Shown: positions 1-5,383, numbered from the stretch's first letter. The stretch is 5,412 nucleotides of DNA from an uncultured Verrucomicrobiales bacterium (GCA_937983475.1 CALJZV010000061.1:1-5412); one strand, 5' to 3'. Numbers and translations are program-made. The notes: a model not told the origin generated them from the letters alone.

Positions 1-1
1 T

Positions 2-223
2 CGTTACGACCAGGAGGTCCGCGAAGGGCTGATCTGGCTGCGCTACCACCTGGATTGGGTCCGCAAGCAACCGTACGAGGAAGCCATCGCCCAGTGGAAA
101 GGGATTTACGGCTTGGTGAAACACAATCCGCGCCTGAGCGATTACGCCAGGCAAATCAAGGCCATTCTGGACGGCAACACGGCGCTGCTGGACACCCACG
201 GCGGGACGGTCAAGGCCAATTAA
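2..223 (+). CDS. 3' end of an unidentified protein (partial, 73 residues seen)
   Basis: An open frame enters from the left edge in phase 2 and stops at TAA 221-223. It gives 73 residues beginning RYDQEVREGLIW and ending GGTVKAN. Codons strongly favour G or C at the third position, so it is probably a real gene end. The visible part is charged and helical, with several aromatic residues (W at about 8, 19 and 32) and a stretch, YEEAIAQWKGIYGLVKHNP, that loosely resembles a single helical-hairpin (TPR-like) unit, which alone means little. I do not recognise the family. It precedes the MuF-like head gene in the same orientation by about 110 bases. In Mu-like phages the portal gene often lies upstream of the gpF gene, but nothing visible here identifies this tail as a portal. 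The start and most of the protein lie outside the window. Confidence 0.7.
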   Translation, partial: RYDQEVREGLIWLRYHLDWVRKQPYEEAIAQWKGIYGLVKHNPRLSDYARQIKAILDGNTALLDTHGGTVKAN

Positions 224-332
224 GAGCGCGCGCCCCCCGTTCCAATGGCGTGCGAGACGCCCGCTGTGCCCCAGCGCATGGCCGGCGTTTTATTTTTGAC
301 CGTTGACGCATGGAGTAGAATCCCCGCACCGG

Positions 333-1784
333 ATGCAATTCGTAAAGCCAGAGCTGTTCAAGGAAGCGGTCCGCAAACTGGGCCGGCGCTCGCCCGTCGG
401 CAGCCGCCTCAACTCCGAGGAGTGGAGCCGCGTGCCCCTGGCGCTGCGGGAGCGCGCCTTTTTCAGCAGCCGGATCGAGAGCGCCCGTTTTTTGCAGGGC
501 GCCCAGGATTTCCTCGGCGATTTCCTCGCCGGCAACAAGGCCGGGATCCTCGGCCCGGACGGCCGGGAGCGCACCGGCCTCAAGGCCGGAAGCCGCGCCC
601 AATTCGTCAAGGAGCTGCGCGAGTTCGCCGCCGCCAACGGCCTGGGGCCGCTCGATCCCGACGACGCCGGCACGCTCAAGGACATCACCAGCGAGAAGCG
701 CCTGAGCCTCATCTTCAACACCCAGACCCAGGCCGCCCACGATTACGGCTACTGGAAACAAGGCCAGGACGCCGACGTGATCAACGAGTTCCCCGCCCAG
801 CGCTTCATCCGCGAGACCGACGTCGCCAAGCCGCGCCCGATCCACCAGCAGAACGAGGGCGTCGTCCGGCTCAAGACCGACCTGGACTTCTGGATGGCCA
901 TGAACTCGCCCGCCATCGGCGGCTTCGGCGTGCCCTGGGGGCCGTGGGGCTTCAACAGCGGGATGGGCGTCGAGGACGTGGACCGCGACGAGGCCGAGCG
1001 CCTCGGCCTGATCCAAAAGGGCCAGCGCGTGAAGCCCGCCGACAAGGACTTCAACGAGCGCCTCCAGGCCAGCGTCCGCAACCTGGACGACCAGGCCGTC
1101 TCCTGGCTCCGGGAGGCGTTCGGCGACCAGGTTGAATTTGAAAAAGACACCATAAAATGGAAAGGTAATAAAGATGAGCGAGCCATTTCACGAAATGATC
1201 CAGGTAAATCCAGACGGAACGACGCAGGTGATTTCCGTCTCACACAAAGAGTGGCAGAGGATGGAGAAAGAATTTTTCGAGAAGTTCGATCCAGAGACAC
1301 TGGAATCGCATTCTCTCCAGAAGATACGCAAAGCGGCGGCGCACACCTCTCGGCCGTTGTCGCCGGACGAAAACCGCTCTACCACGAACAGCTAGACCAA
1401 GGCACGGCGTCACATGTTTTCCGCCGTTTGCTTGGCATTCTGCCCGAAGGGGTCGAGGCGACGCTGTCCGATGGGCATCTGTACGTTTACCGGCCCGAGA
1501 TAATCCAGAAAATCATCAGTGAAAACCCTCGCGCTTATCCCGGCCTGGATTTGTTCTCAAAAATTCACCAGGCGTCATTGAGCGGCTTGAACGGGCATCT
1601 GCTGGGTTACGGGGCGCGTTCGATGCTTGATCCTGACACGGTGCTGGTCAGAATTTTCGACTCGGCGAACAAGCCTGTTTTCGGCTTCCGCTCCCGCCGT
1701 GAAAACGCCTCTCGTTTCGGGATCGAGCGAGCCAAAGACTTTTCCCTGGCCTTCAATCAACCGTTTTCATTTCGGATCGAGTGA
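333..1784 (+). CDS. MuF-type (Mu gpF / SPP1 gp7-like) phage head morphogenesis protein with an unrecognised C-terminal extension
   Basis: The frame encodes 483 residues. Residues 1-280 resemble a phage minor head protein: a helical N-terminal part (about 1-105), then the MuF-like core with EKRLSLIFNTQTQAAHDYGY (121-140), FPAQRFIRETDVAKPRPIHQ (153-172) and a Trp/Gly-rich PWGPWGFNSG (201-210). Such proteins sit inside or at the portal vertex of capsids in tailed phages and help assembly. The Cys-rich end seen in many members (CRC) is absent here and replaced by the FNSGM region. From about residue 281 codon use changes (many AGA, CGA and A-ending codons) and the sequence looks like the wrong frame until about 340. 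Residues 350-483 look protein-like again (LPEGVEATLSD, GYGARSMLDPDTVLVRIFDS) but match nothing I know. ATG 333 was chosen over TTG 303, with a distant GGAG at 312-315. The long tail may be a fusion, a toxin-like domain or read-through created by frameshifts. The head-protein call is good; the single-polypeptide call is moderate. Confidence 0.68.
   Translation: MQFVKPELFKEAVRKLGRRSPVGSRLNSEEWSRVPLALRERAFFSSRIESARFLQGAQDFLGDFLAGNKAGILGPDGRERTGLKAGSRAQFVKELREFAAANGLGPLDPDDAGTLKDITSEKRLSLIFNTQTQAAHDYGYWKQGQDADVINEFPAQRFIRETDVAKPRPIHQQNEGVVRLKTDLDFWMAMNSPAIGGFGVPWGPWGFNSGMGVEDVDRDEAERLGLIQKGQRVKPADKDFNERLQASVRNLDDQAVSWLREAFGDQVEFEKDTIKWKGNKDERAISRNDPGKSRRNDAGDFRLTQRVAEDGERIFREVRSRDTGIAFSPEDTQSGGAHLSAVVAGRKPLYHEQLDQGTASHVFRRLLGILPEGVEATLSDGHLYVYRPEIIQKIISENPRAYPGLDLFSKIHQASLSGLNGHLLGYGARSMLDPDTVLVRIFDSANKPVFGFRSRRENASRFGIERAKDFSLAFNQPFSFRIE
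1174..1395 (+). CDS. Small unknown protein embedded in another frame (73 residues)
   Basis: ATG 1174 lies 8 bases after GGAAAGG (1159-1165), the best ribosome binding site on the left side of the window. The 73-residue product starts MSEPFHEMIQVNPDGTTQV and continues with SHKEWQRMEKEFFEKFDPE, a natural-looking acidic, charged sequence. It overlaps the long head-protein frame completely, in another phase. Over 1174-1340 this phase has the more ordinary codon use, whereas the long frame there is rich in rare Arg codons. Its last ~25 residues (HTSRPLSPDENRSTTNS) are Ser/Thr/Pro-rich and could be either a true end or out-of-frame reading after a lost base. If a one-base shift occurred between about 1330 and 1395, this start would lead into the segment ending at 1784 and give one protein of about 203 residues. 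The family is unknown. Confidence 0.45.
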   Translation: MSEPFHEMIQVNPDGTTQVISVSHKEWQRMEKEFFEKFDPETLESHSLQKIRKAAAHTSRPLSPDENRSTTNS

Positions 1785-1794
1785 TTCGGGAATT

Positions 1795-2139
1795 ATGAAA
1801 GTAATTGAATCAATCGAAGACAACTTTAAGTTCGACCGGGCCTTCGTTGTCCAGGCGGATGGGATTCTGGTGCCCCGCGCCGTTTTCGGCGGCGCTCTTT
1901 GTGACATCGAAACCAAATCCACCGCCCTGCAGCACGGCATCGCGTATTGTCGCCCTGTGGATGGCACACCCGAGGATTCATGGCCCATCGGCGTTATCGT
2001 GGAGAAAGAAACTGCTGACGGCGATCCTTATGAGGAAACCATGTGGAATTTCACCGCTAATCCCAGAATTGTTGCCGCAGCTCGCAAATTCGACGAACTC
2101 AACAGCACAGACAGCCTGAAAGAAGGAATGGCGCTTTGA
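1795..2139 (+). CDS. Unknown small acidic protein (114 residues), possible partner of the upstream C-terminal domain
   Basis: ATG 1795 follows the stop of the long frame by 10 bases. The only binding-site-like bases are GGGA at 1788-1791, close to the start, so translation may be coupled to the upstream gene. The frame is open far upstream, but that part is a shadow of the previous gene. The product is acidic, with FDRAFVVQADGILVPRAVFG (about 13-32), a middle part with ALCDIETKSTALQHGIAYC, and a C-terminal part with YEETMWNFTANPRIVAAARK. There is no signal peptide, no membrane segment and no recognisable catalytic motif. GC is lower than in the head-protein domain. Its size, charge and position directly after a variable C-terminal domain resemble an immunity gene of a polymorphic toxin, but this is inference from layout only. 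An ordinary phage accessory gene is equally possible. Confidence 0.62.
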   Translation: MKVIESIEDNFKFDRAFVVQADGILVPRAVFGGALCDIETKSTALQHGIAYCRPVDGTPEDSWPIGVIVEKETADGDPYEETMWNFTANPRIVAAARKFDELNSTDSLKEGMAL

Positions 2140-2366
2140 AACCGCCTTTCAAACGGACTGCAAGCCCCCCCCGAAATGTTACACCGATTATGAGCGAACA
2201 GGAGATCGAAAGGCACCTGCGCTTCGTCATGCGCCAATTGGAGGGAGGCATCCATCCCCAGCGCGTTCCCATGACTGCCTGGCTCAAAGAGCGAACGACA
2301 GAGGCAATTGCCCAGTCGATATATGAACGCCTGTTGACCGAGCATAAAATTAAGACGGAAAAATGA
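2136..2366 (+). CDS. Unknown small protein (76 residues, TTG start; 58 if started at ATG 2190)
   Basis: The frame ends at TGA 2364-2366. The likely start is TTG 2136, which overlaps the previous stop in the TTGA arrangement and has GAAGGA at 2122-2127, 8 bases upstream. The alternative ATG 2190 has no visible binding site but would begin a cleaner protein, MSEQEIERHLRFVMRQLEGG. The first 18 residues from TTG are basic and Pro-rich (MKPPFKRTASPPRNV). The rest looks helical: RHLRFVMRQLEGG, then MTAWLKERTTEAIAQSIYER and a Lys-rich end. There are no Cys residues and no membrane segment. It appears to be the last gene of the rightward set, since the next 500 bases hold repeats and no good gene. 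The function is unknown. A small regulator or a phage accessory protein would fit, but nothing identifies it. Confidence 0.5.
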   Translation: MKPPFKRTASPPRNVTPIMSEQEIERHLRFVMRQLEGGIHPQRVPMTAWLKERTTEAIAQSIYERLLTEHKIKTEK

Positions 2367-2482
2367 ACTCACGCGGGATTCTGCAAGCCTATTGACGAAT
2401 CATTGCAGCGTGTCTGAAGTTGATCTGCATTCCGCCAAGCGCGCGACGGTCAAAAACAGGAGTGTCCATTTCTATACAGGCC

Positions 2483-2645
2483 GTCGAAACCGGCCAAAAA
2501 CGGGTTCCTGGTTCCTACCTGATGTCCAGATTTGCCGAAACAGGTAGGAACCCAATTCCATCCCTGTCTTTATTGGCCGAAACCGGGTTCCCACCCGTTT
2601 GGACTTGGCCCCAAAACGCCAACTTGTCCAAAGCCGGTAGGAACC
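2483..2645. repeat. Cluster of degenerate intergenic repeats
   Basis: Four related units occur: GTCGAAACCGG (2483-2493), GCCGAAACAGG (2534-2544), GCCGAAACCGG (2576-2586) and GCCGGTAGGAACC (2633-2645). They are accompanied by GGTTCCTACC-type sequences in both orientations (2510-2519, 2543-2552, 2636-2645) and by a tandem heptamer GGTTCCT (2503-2516). The offsets of 51, 42 and 57 bases are irregular, so this is not a CRISPR array. All are multiples of three, so open frames through it show repeated 'ETG' and 'GRN' words. The sequence has no convincing start signal or coding character, and I read it as a non-coding repeat cluster, perhaps a dispersed family in this genome. Confidence 0.6.
2510..2552. 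repeat. Perfect 12-bp inverted repeat, 19-base loop
   Basis: GGTTCCTACCTG (2510-2521) is exactly reverse-complementary to CAGGTAGGAACC (2541-2552). The pair could form a hairpin in DNA or RNA. No T run follows either arm, so it is not a classical terminator. A third, partial copy of the right arm lies at 2636-2645. Confidence 0.7.
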
Positions 2646-2665
2646 ATCATTAACCCCTTTATTTC

Positions 2666-2685
2666 GGGCTCTTTAGGGCTCTTTC
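2666..2685. repeat. Tandem 10-bp direct repeat (GGGCTCTTTA / GGGCTCTTTC)
   Basis: Two head-to-tail copies identical in 9 of 10 bases occupy 2666-2675 and 2676-2685, ending 55 bases left of the tRNA-Gly remnant. Two other tandem decamer pairs lie on the other side of the remnant. This suggests protein-binding sites flanking an attachment core. Confidence 0.55.
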
Positions 2686-2740
2686 CGGATATTAAGGGAA
2701 TTGGACAACTATGCTGTAAAGGGACACACCGCATGAAATC

Positions 2741-2763
2741 TGGAGCGGGTGAAGGGAATCGAA
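2741..2763 (-). other. Attachment site: 3' end of tRNA-Gly without the rest of the gene
   Basis: Read on the minus strand, this segment matches the 3' end of a tRNA-Gly. The T loop TTCGATT is at 2763-2757, the T stem CCCTT at 2756-2752, the acceptor strand CACCCGC at 2751-2745, then the discriminator T at 2744 and CCA at 2743-2741. The match stops at base 2764, where an A stands in place of the conserved G53, and no anticodon or D arm follows. A 3' tRNA fragment of this kind is what integration by a tyrosine recombinase leaves at the end away from the intact tRNA. The orientation puts the inserted element at higher coordinates and the old flank at lower ones. The tRNA identity is from remembered consensus, not a search. 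Confidence 0.72.
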
Positions 2764-2768
2764 TCCGC

Positions 2769-2812
2769 GCCCGCTTTCGGGCTGGTTCGGCGACATGCGG
2801 CCAACCCGCATG
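2769..2812. other. Two adjacent hairpins beside the attachment site
   Basis: GCCCG-CTTT-CGGGC (2769-2782) and CATGCGG-CCAAC-CCGCATG (2794-2812) are perfect short stem-loops. They lie downstream of the leftward operon and immediately inside the presumed element end. Neither is followed by a good T run on either strand, so a terminator role is only possible. Structural sites for the recombination complex are an alternative. Confidence 0.4.
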
Positions 2813-2837
2813 AATAAAGGGTTTTATCAACGCCGCT

Positions 2838-2857
2838 CCGAACCTCACCGAACCTCA
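2838..2857. repeat. Tandem 10-bp direct repeat (CCGAACCTCA twice)
   Basis: Two perfect head-to-tail copies occupy 2838-2847 and 2848-2857. They start 75 bases to the right of the tRNA-Gly fragment. With the pair at 2881-2900 they resemble arm-type integrase sites, which are commonly short direct repeats located on the element side of the core. This role is inferred from position only. Confidence 0.6.
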
Positions 2858-2868
2858 TTACGCCCACA

Positions 2869-2881
2869 ACGAAATTTTCGT
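2869..2881. repeat. Short palindrome ACGAAA-T-TTTCGT
   Basis: Six-base arms around a single T lie between the two tandem decamer pairs, 24 bases past the stop of the leftward operon. It is AT-rich and could be a protein site or part of a weak transcription end. On the minus strand no T run follows. Confidence 0.3.
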
Positions 2882-2900
2882 GTCAGTAATTGTCAGTAAC
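2881..2900. repeat. Tandem 10-bp direct repeat (TGTCAGTAAT / TGTCAGTAAC)
   Basis: Two head-to-tail copies identical in 9 of 10 bases lie just 4 bases beyond the stop codon of the 387-residue gene. This is the third tandem decamer pair around the tRNA-Gly fragment, and it fits the same arm-site interpretation. Confidence 0.55.
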
Positions 2901-2904
2901 TTTT

Positions 2905-4068
2905 TCAGCGTGCCATCTGCGATTTCAGCAAGTCGGCCATCTCATCCGCCACGTCCTGCCAGTTCGATTCCGTCATCGACATCAGCCCGTCGAGCAATTC
3001 GGCAAAAACAGATTCGCGGCTCGCCTCTGCCTTGTTGTCATACAACAACGCATCATTGAACGGCACCGTTCCCGTCAGCCGCTTCCCTTTCCGCCAGCGC
3101 ACCAGTTCAGCCAGGCCGCGATACGGGCCGCCGCGCTTTTCCCAACCCTTGATTGCGTCCCGCAATGTCTGGTCCTTCTTGCCCAACGCGCGGCTGGCTT
3201 TTGCGACCGTGCCATGCGCCAGCACCGCGCAAATGATGCGAAAGGCATCGGCATCAATCTTCTGGACGAACTTGAAAAGGTTTTCGCCCTGCATCTGTTC
3301 CAAGCGTTGCTTCGCCGTCCGCAACTCAAAATTCCCCTTCGCCACCGCCTCAATATTCCGATCAATCCGTTCCACTGTTCGCACCAGCCCGCTCCCTTCC
3401 GCCAGCCGCGCCGCGAACCGATCCAGCACCGGCTGAATTGAATTCGTTTCCGCAAAACTCCCGCGCCCGGACCAGCCGAGGCAATCCGCGAGGGAAATGA
3501 ATTCGCACCGATGCCGTTGCAAAAGGCTTTGCACCGACGCCGACCGGTTCCGCGCCGTCGGGGCCAGCAAAAGAAACGGCTCCGCCTGCCCGCAGATCAG
3601 CCGCTCCAGGTTGCAATGCAGAAGCTCCGCCGAGGGACAAAGCGCGAGGTAAACCGGCGAATGCGTCCGCCGATACGTTCCCACCAACCAAATCTTCGAC
3701 GCCGAAAAGCCCGGCTGCTCCGTTGCCGTTTCAAACTTCAGCCCCCGCGCAATCGCGCCGCAGAGCCGACGCCCATCCAGCGCATGAATCAAAGCCTCCT
3801 TCGGCTCCAGCCGGATCGACCGGCATTCGCGCGGCTCGCAACGGCACGCCGCCACAATCCGCGTCGGCTCATGGGCCACAATCTCATGCCGACACCCGCA
3901 CGCGGGCTGATGCGTGCAGGGAAATTCCTCCGCTTGCGTGCCCGTCACCCGCAGGAACGGATCGGCCTGGTCAAACTCATCGCCCAGCGCCAGACGCCAG
4001 TCCGCCAGCACCAACTCCGGCACGGCGAACCGCTCAAGCGTCGCCCAAAATCGTGTCGGCTTCGTCAT
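2905..4068 (-). CDS. Unknown protein with N-terminal Cys cluster and C-terminal helix-turn-helix-like segment (387 residues)
   Basis: The chosen start is ATG 4068 (MTKPTRFWATLERF). The frame is open 19 codons further, but that part lies deep in the upstream gene and reads as a shadow. The start overlaps the end of the 397-residue gene by 35 bases with no clear binding site, so translation is probably coupled. Residues 51-82 hold Cys 51, 57, 59, 75, 77 and 82 with His 53 and 61, a possible zinc-binding knuckle. Residues 125-195 look like an alpha/beta region with hydrophobic strands (KIWLVGTY, PVYLALCP, EPFLLLAPT). Residues 230-275 are helical and charged. Residues 286-310 (GTVAKASRALGKKDQTLRDA onward) resemble a Fis-type helix-turn-helix. 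The C-terminus is acidic and helical. No nuclease or ATPase motif is seen. DNA binding, perhaps autoregulation, is an inference. The family is not recognised. Confidence 0.85.
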   Translation of the reverse strand: MTKPTRFWATLERFAVPELVLADWRLALGDEFDQADPFLRVTGTQAEEFPCTHQPACGCRHEIVAHEPTRIVAACRCEPRECRSIRLEPKEALIHALDGRRLCGAIARGLKFETATEQPGFSASKIWLVGTYRRTHSPVYLALCPSAELLHCNLERLICGQAEPFLLLAPTARNRSASVQSLLQRHRCEFISLADCLGWSGRGSFAETNSIQPVLDRFAARLAEGSGLVRTVERIDRNIEAVAKGNFELRTAKQRLEQMQGENLFKFVQKIDADAFRIICAVLAHGTVAKASRALGKKDQTLRDAIKGWEKRGGPYRGLAELVRWRKGKRLTGTVPFNDALLYDNKAEASRESVFAELLDGLMSMTESNWQDVADEMADLLKSQMAR

Positions 4069-5227
4069 GGTTGCTGAGAATGAACCCGCGTTTTTGGAAC
4101 CAGTGCTCGAGGAACGTGCTGTCATCGTCCCGCTCGTATTTCGCGCGGTTCGACGGCGCGATCGTCACGCTGCGCGGACGCTTGGCGTCCCGAAACTTGA
4201 TTTGAAAAACGGCGCGCTTCAGATCGTGGCTCTCCTTCAATTGAAATTCGCGGCTCGCAAACGCCGCGAACAAATCATTCGCCTTGCGAATCTCCCGCTC
4301 CGCATTGCCGCGACCCGAACCCGACCAAAGGAATTCCAGCTCGCGCAGCTTCACCCATTCGATGCCATCCACATCCGCGCATTCCAGCGCCGCCGGACCA
4401 TCCTTTGCCAGCGGAGCCAGCGTGTATTTGCCTTCGCCGGGAAAGAAATTCTCATCGCCAAACACGTAAAGCCCGAACGTCCGCTTGTAGAGTTCCCGTT
4501 CCCCCTTGGACCCCGCGTGAATCCGCATCTCGCCCGCCGCGATGTTGTAGATCAGCACATCATGCTGTTGCGGACGGTAAAAAACGCTGCTCGCCTGGCC
4601 CTGTTGCCCGTGCGCCCCTTCGCGCCGGCACGGCTCGCCGTGGCGGACCATGAACCAGCATTCCCCCTCGCGCGGATACACCAGCACCCGGCACCCGCTG
4701 CCGCGATTCTTCTTTTCAAACCACGCATCCATCGCCTGTTCCATCGCTTCCCGCGTGGCTTCATCCGGCGGGGTGAACGGCGGACGCTTCCTCCGGTCCG
4801 TCAGGTAGGAAACGAAGGCCTTCGGGCGCGACAATTCATGCTCCGCGTGAACCTCCTCGATCAATGTCCGCTTCTTCAGCCAGGCGCGCACCGCCACATC
4901 GGCTGGTTCCGCGTCGCCGTTCAGTTCCAGGTCAACCCCGGCCTCGTCGGCGGCATCGCGCAACTTGTCCATCGCCTCTTTCGTGGACATTTCATGAATC
5001 AGGAAAAGCGCCTCGGCCAGATCACGCGGCATATCCGTGTCCGGCGACATGAAAATCTCGGCCAACAACCCATGATCCAGCGGGGCATCCTCCGTTCCGG
5101 CGGGAAGCGCCAGCCCGCGCTTGCAGAAAAACGCCGCATGCGGCGCCAACAATTCGATCAGATACCGGTCACCAATATGCCGGAGCGTGTCCGGGTTTGT
5201 GAACCGCCTCAATGCCACTGTCGCCAT
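4034..5227 (-). CDS. Unknown protein, first gene of a two-gene operon (397 residues)
   Basis: ATG 5227 (MATVALRRFTNPDTL) was chosen because AAAGGA lies 9 bases upstream on the minus strand. An in-frame ATG at 5281 has no such site and overlaps an operator-like dyad. Residues 1-135 are mostly helical (DRYLIELLAPHAAFF, MSTKEAMDKLRDAADEAG). Residues 175-300 look like an alpha/beta core with GCRVLVYPREGECWFMVRHG (178-197), HDVLIYNIAAGEMRIHAG (222-239), a FGLYVFGDENFFPGEGKYTL stretch (251-270) and GIEWVKLRELEFL (288-300). The C-terminus contains RPRSVTIAPSNRAKYERDDD (350-369) and ends HWFQKRGFILSNHDEADTIL. These dense aromatic, Arg and Asp clusters suggest a conserved fold, but I recognise no family. 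There are no membrane segments or signal peptide, so it is probably cytoplasmic. It is co-transcribed with the helix-turn-helix gene, which overlaps its 3' end. Confidence 0.87.
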   Translation of the reverse strand: MATVALRRFTNPDTLRHIGDRYLIELLAPHAAFFCKRGLALPAGTEDAPLDHGLLAEIFMSPDTDMPRDLAEALFLIHEMSTKEAMDKLRDAADEAGVDLELNGDAEPADVAVRAWLKKRTLIEEVHAEHELSRPKAFVSYLTDRRKRPPFTPPDEATREAMEQAMDAWFEKKNRGSGCRVLVYPREGECWFMVRHGEPCRREGAHGQQGQASSVFYRPQQHDVLIYNIAAGEMRIHAGSKGERELYKRTFGLYVFGDENFFPGEGKYTLAPLAKDGPAALECADVDGIEWVKLRELEFLWSGSGRGNAEREIRKANDLFAAFASREFQLKESHDLKRAVFQIKFRDAKRPRSVTIAPSNRAKYERDDDSTFLEHWFQKRGFILSNHDEADTILGDA

Positions 5228-5274
5228 GCCAATAAATCCTTTCTTACGTTGATTGAAAAACCTGCCGGGAATAG

Positions 5275-5291
5275 CGGACAAAGGCTGTCCG
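5275..5291. promoter_or_regulatory. Operator-like dyad CGGACA-N5-TGTCCG (proximal copy)
   Basis: Six-base arms are separated by AAGGC, 48 bases upstream of the start of the 397-residue gene. The inner GGACA-N5-TGTCC is identical in arms and spacing to the copy at 5386-5400, which argues for a dimeric repressor site rather than chance. A small RNA hairpin is the alternative. Confidence 0.55.
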
Positions 5292-5304
5292 TTTCCCGGA
5301 AAAA

Positions 5305-5333
5305 ATGCAAAAACTTGCTCGCAGGATTTTCAA
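5305..5333 (-). promoter_or_regulatory. Weak candidate promoter of the leftward operon
   Basis: On the minus strand TTGAAA (5333-5328) and TTGCAT (5310-5305) are 17 bases apart. The -35 is fair and the -10 poor. Its position between the two dyads, with the proximal dyad just downstream, would suit repression by a dimer, but the call is tentative. Confidence 0.22.
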
Positions 5334-5352
5334 CCCACCCCCCCCACAACCC
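5334..5352 (-). promoter_or_regulatory. G-rich tract with a G-quadruplex pattern and an eight-G run
   Basis: On the minus strand this reads GGG-TTGT-eight G-T-GGG, which satisfies four runs of three G with loops of 4, 2 and 1 bases. It lies upstream of the leftward operon between the two GGACA-N5-TGTCC dyads. The eight-G run (5338-5345) is also prone to slippage. Confidence 0.4.
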
Positions 5353-5383
5353 GCACGAAAAGAAGTTATTGAAAGTTGTTCAC

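Noticed and set aside
296..321. Promoter TTGACC (296-301) with TAGAAT (316-321)
   Set aside because: The 14-base spacing is too short for a standard promoter, and a second TTGACG (303-308) is closer still. The boxes may be chance.
303..332. TTG 303 as start of the head protein
   Set aside because: No binding site lies before it and the added 10 residues are not gene-like. ATG 333 is at least followed directly by sequence consistent with the protein. The choice remains soft because the site before 333 is distant.
210..1016. Long minus-strand open frame (268 residues) opposite the head-protein gene
   Set aside because: It mirrors the GC-rich codons of the + strand gene, is low in complexity (Ala/Gly/Leu/Val/Glu) and has no start signal. 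The + strand frame shows recognisable head-protein motifs.
245..1135. Second long + strand open frame (296 residues)
   Set aside because: The product is Arg/Pro/Gly/Ala-rich with many RRR and PGR runs, typical of an out-of-phase shadow in GC-rich coding DNA.
2483..2645. CRISPR array
   Set aside because: Repeat units are short and degenerate, occur in both orientations and are irregularly spaced. No cas gene is in view.
2420..2653. Open frame of 77 residues through the repeat cluster
   Set aside because: It has no binding site, coincides exactly with the irregular repeats, and its repeated ETG words follow from the DNA repeats. A repeat peptide cannot be fully excluded.
2741..2812. Complete tRNA gene
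   Set aside because: Only positions 54-76 of tRNA-Gly are present. No anticodon arm, D arm or 5' acceptor strand can be found next to it, and position 53 is mismatched.
2890..4077. Open frames on the + strand at 2890-3441 and 3511-4077
   Set aside because: They are Arg/Gln/Pro-rich shadows of the minus-strand 387-residue gene, without start signals.
5228..5281. 18-residue N-terminal extension of the 397-residue protein from ATG 5281
   Set aside because: It would run across the proximal operator dyad and the ribosome binding site of ATG 5227. The sequence (MSAIPGRFFNQRKKGFIG) reads as translated leader.
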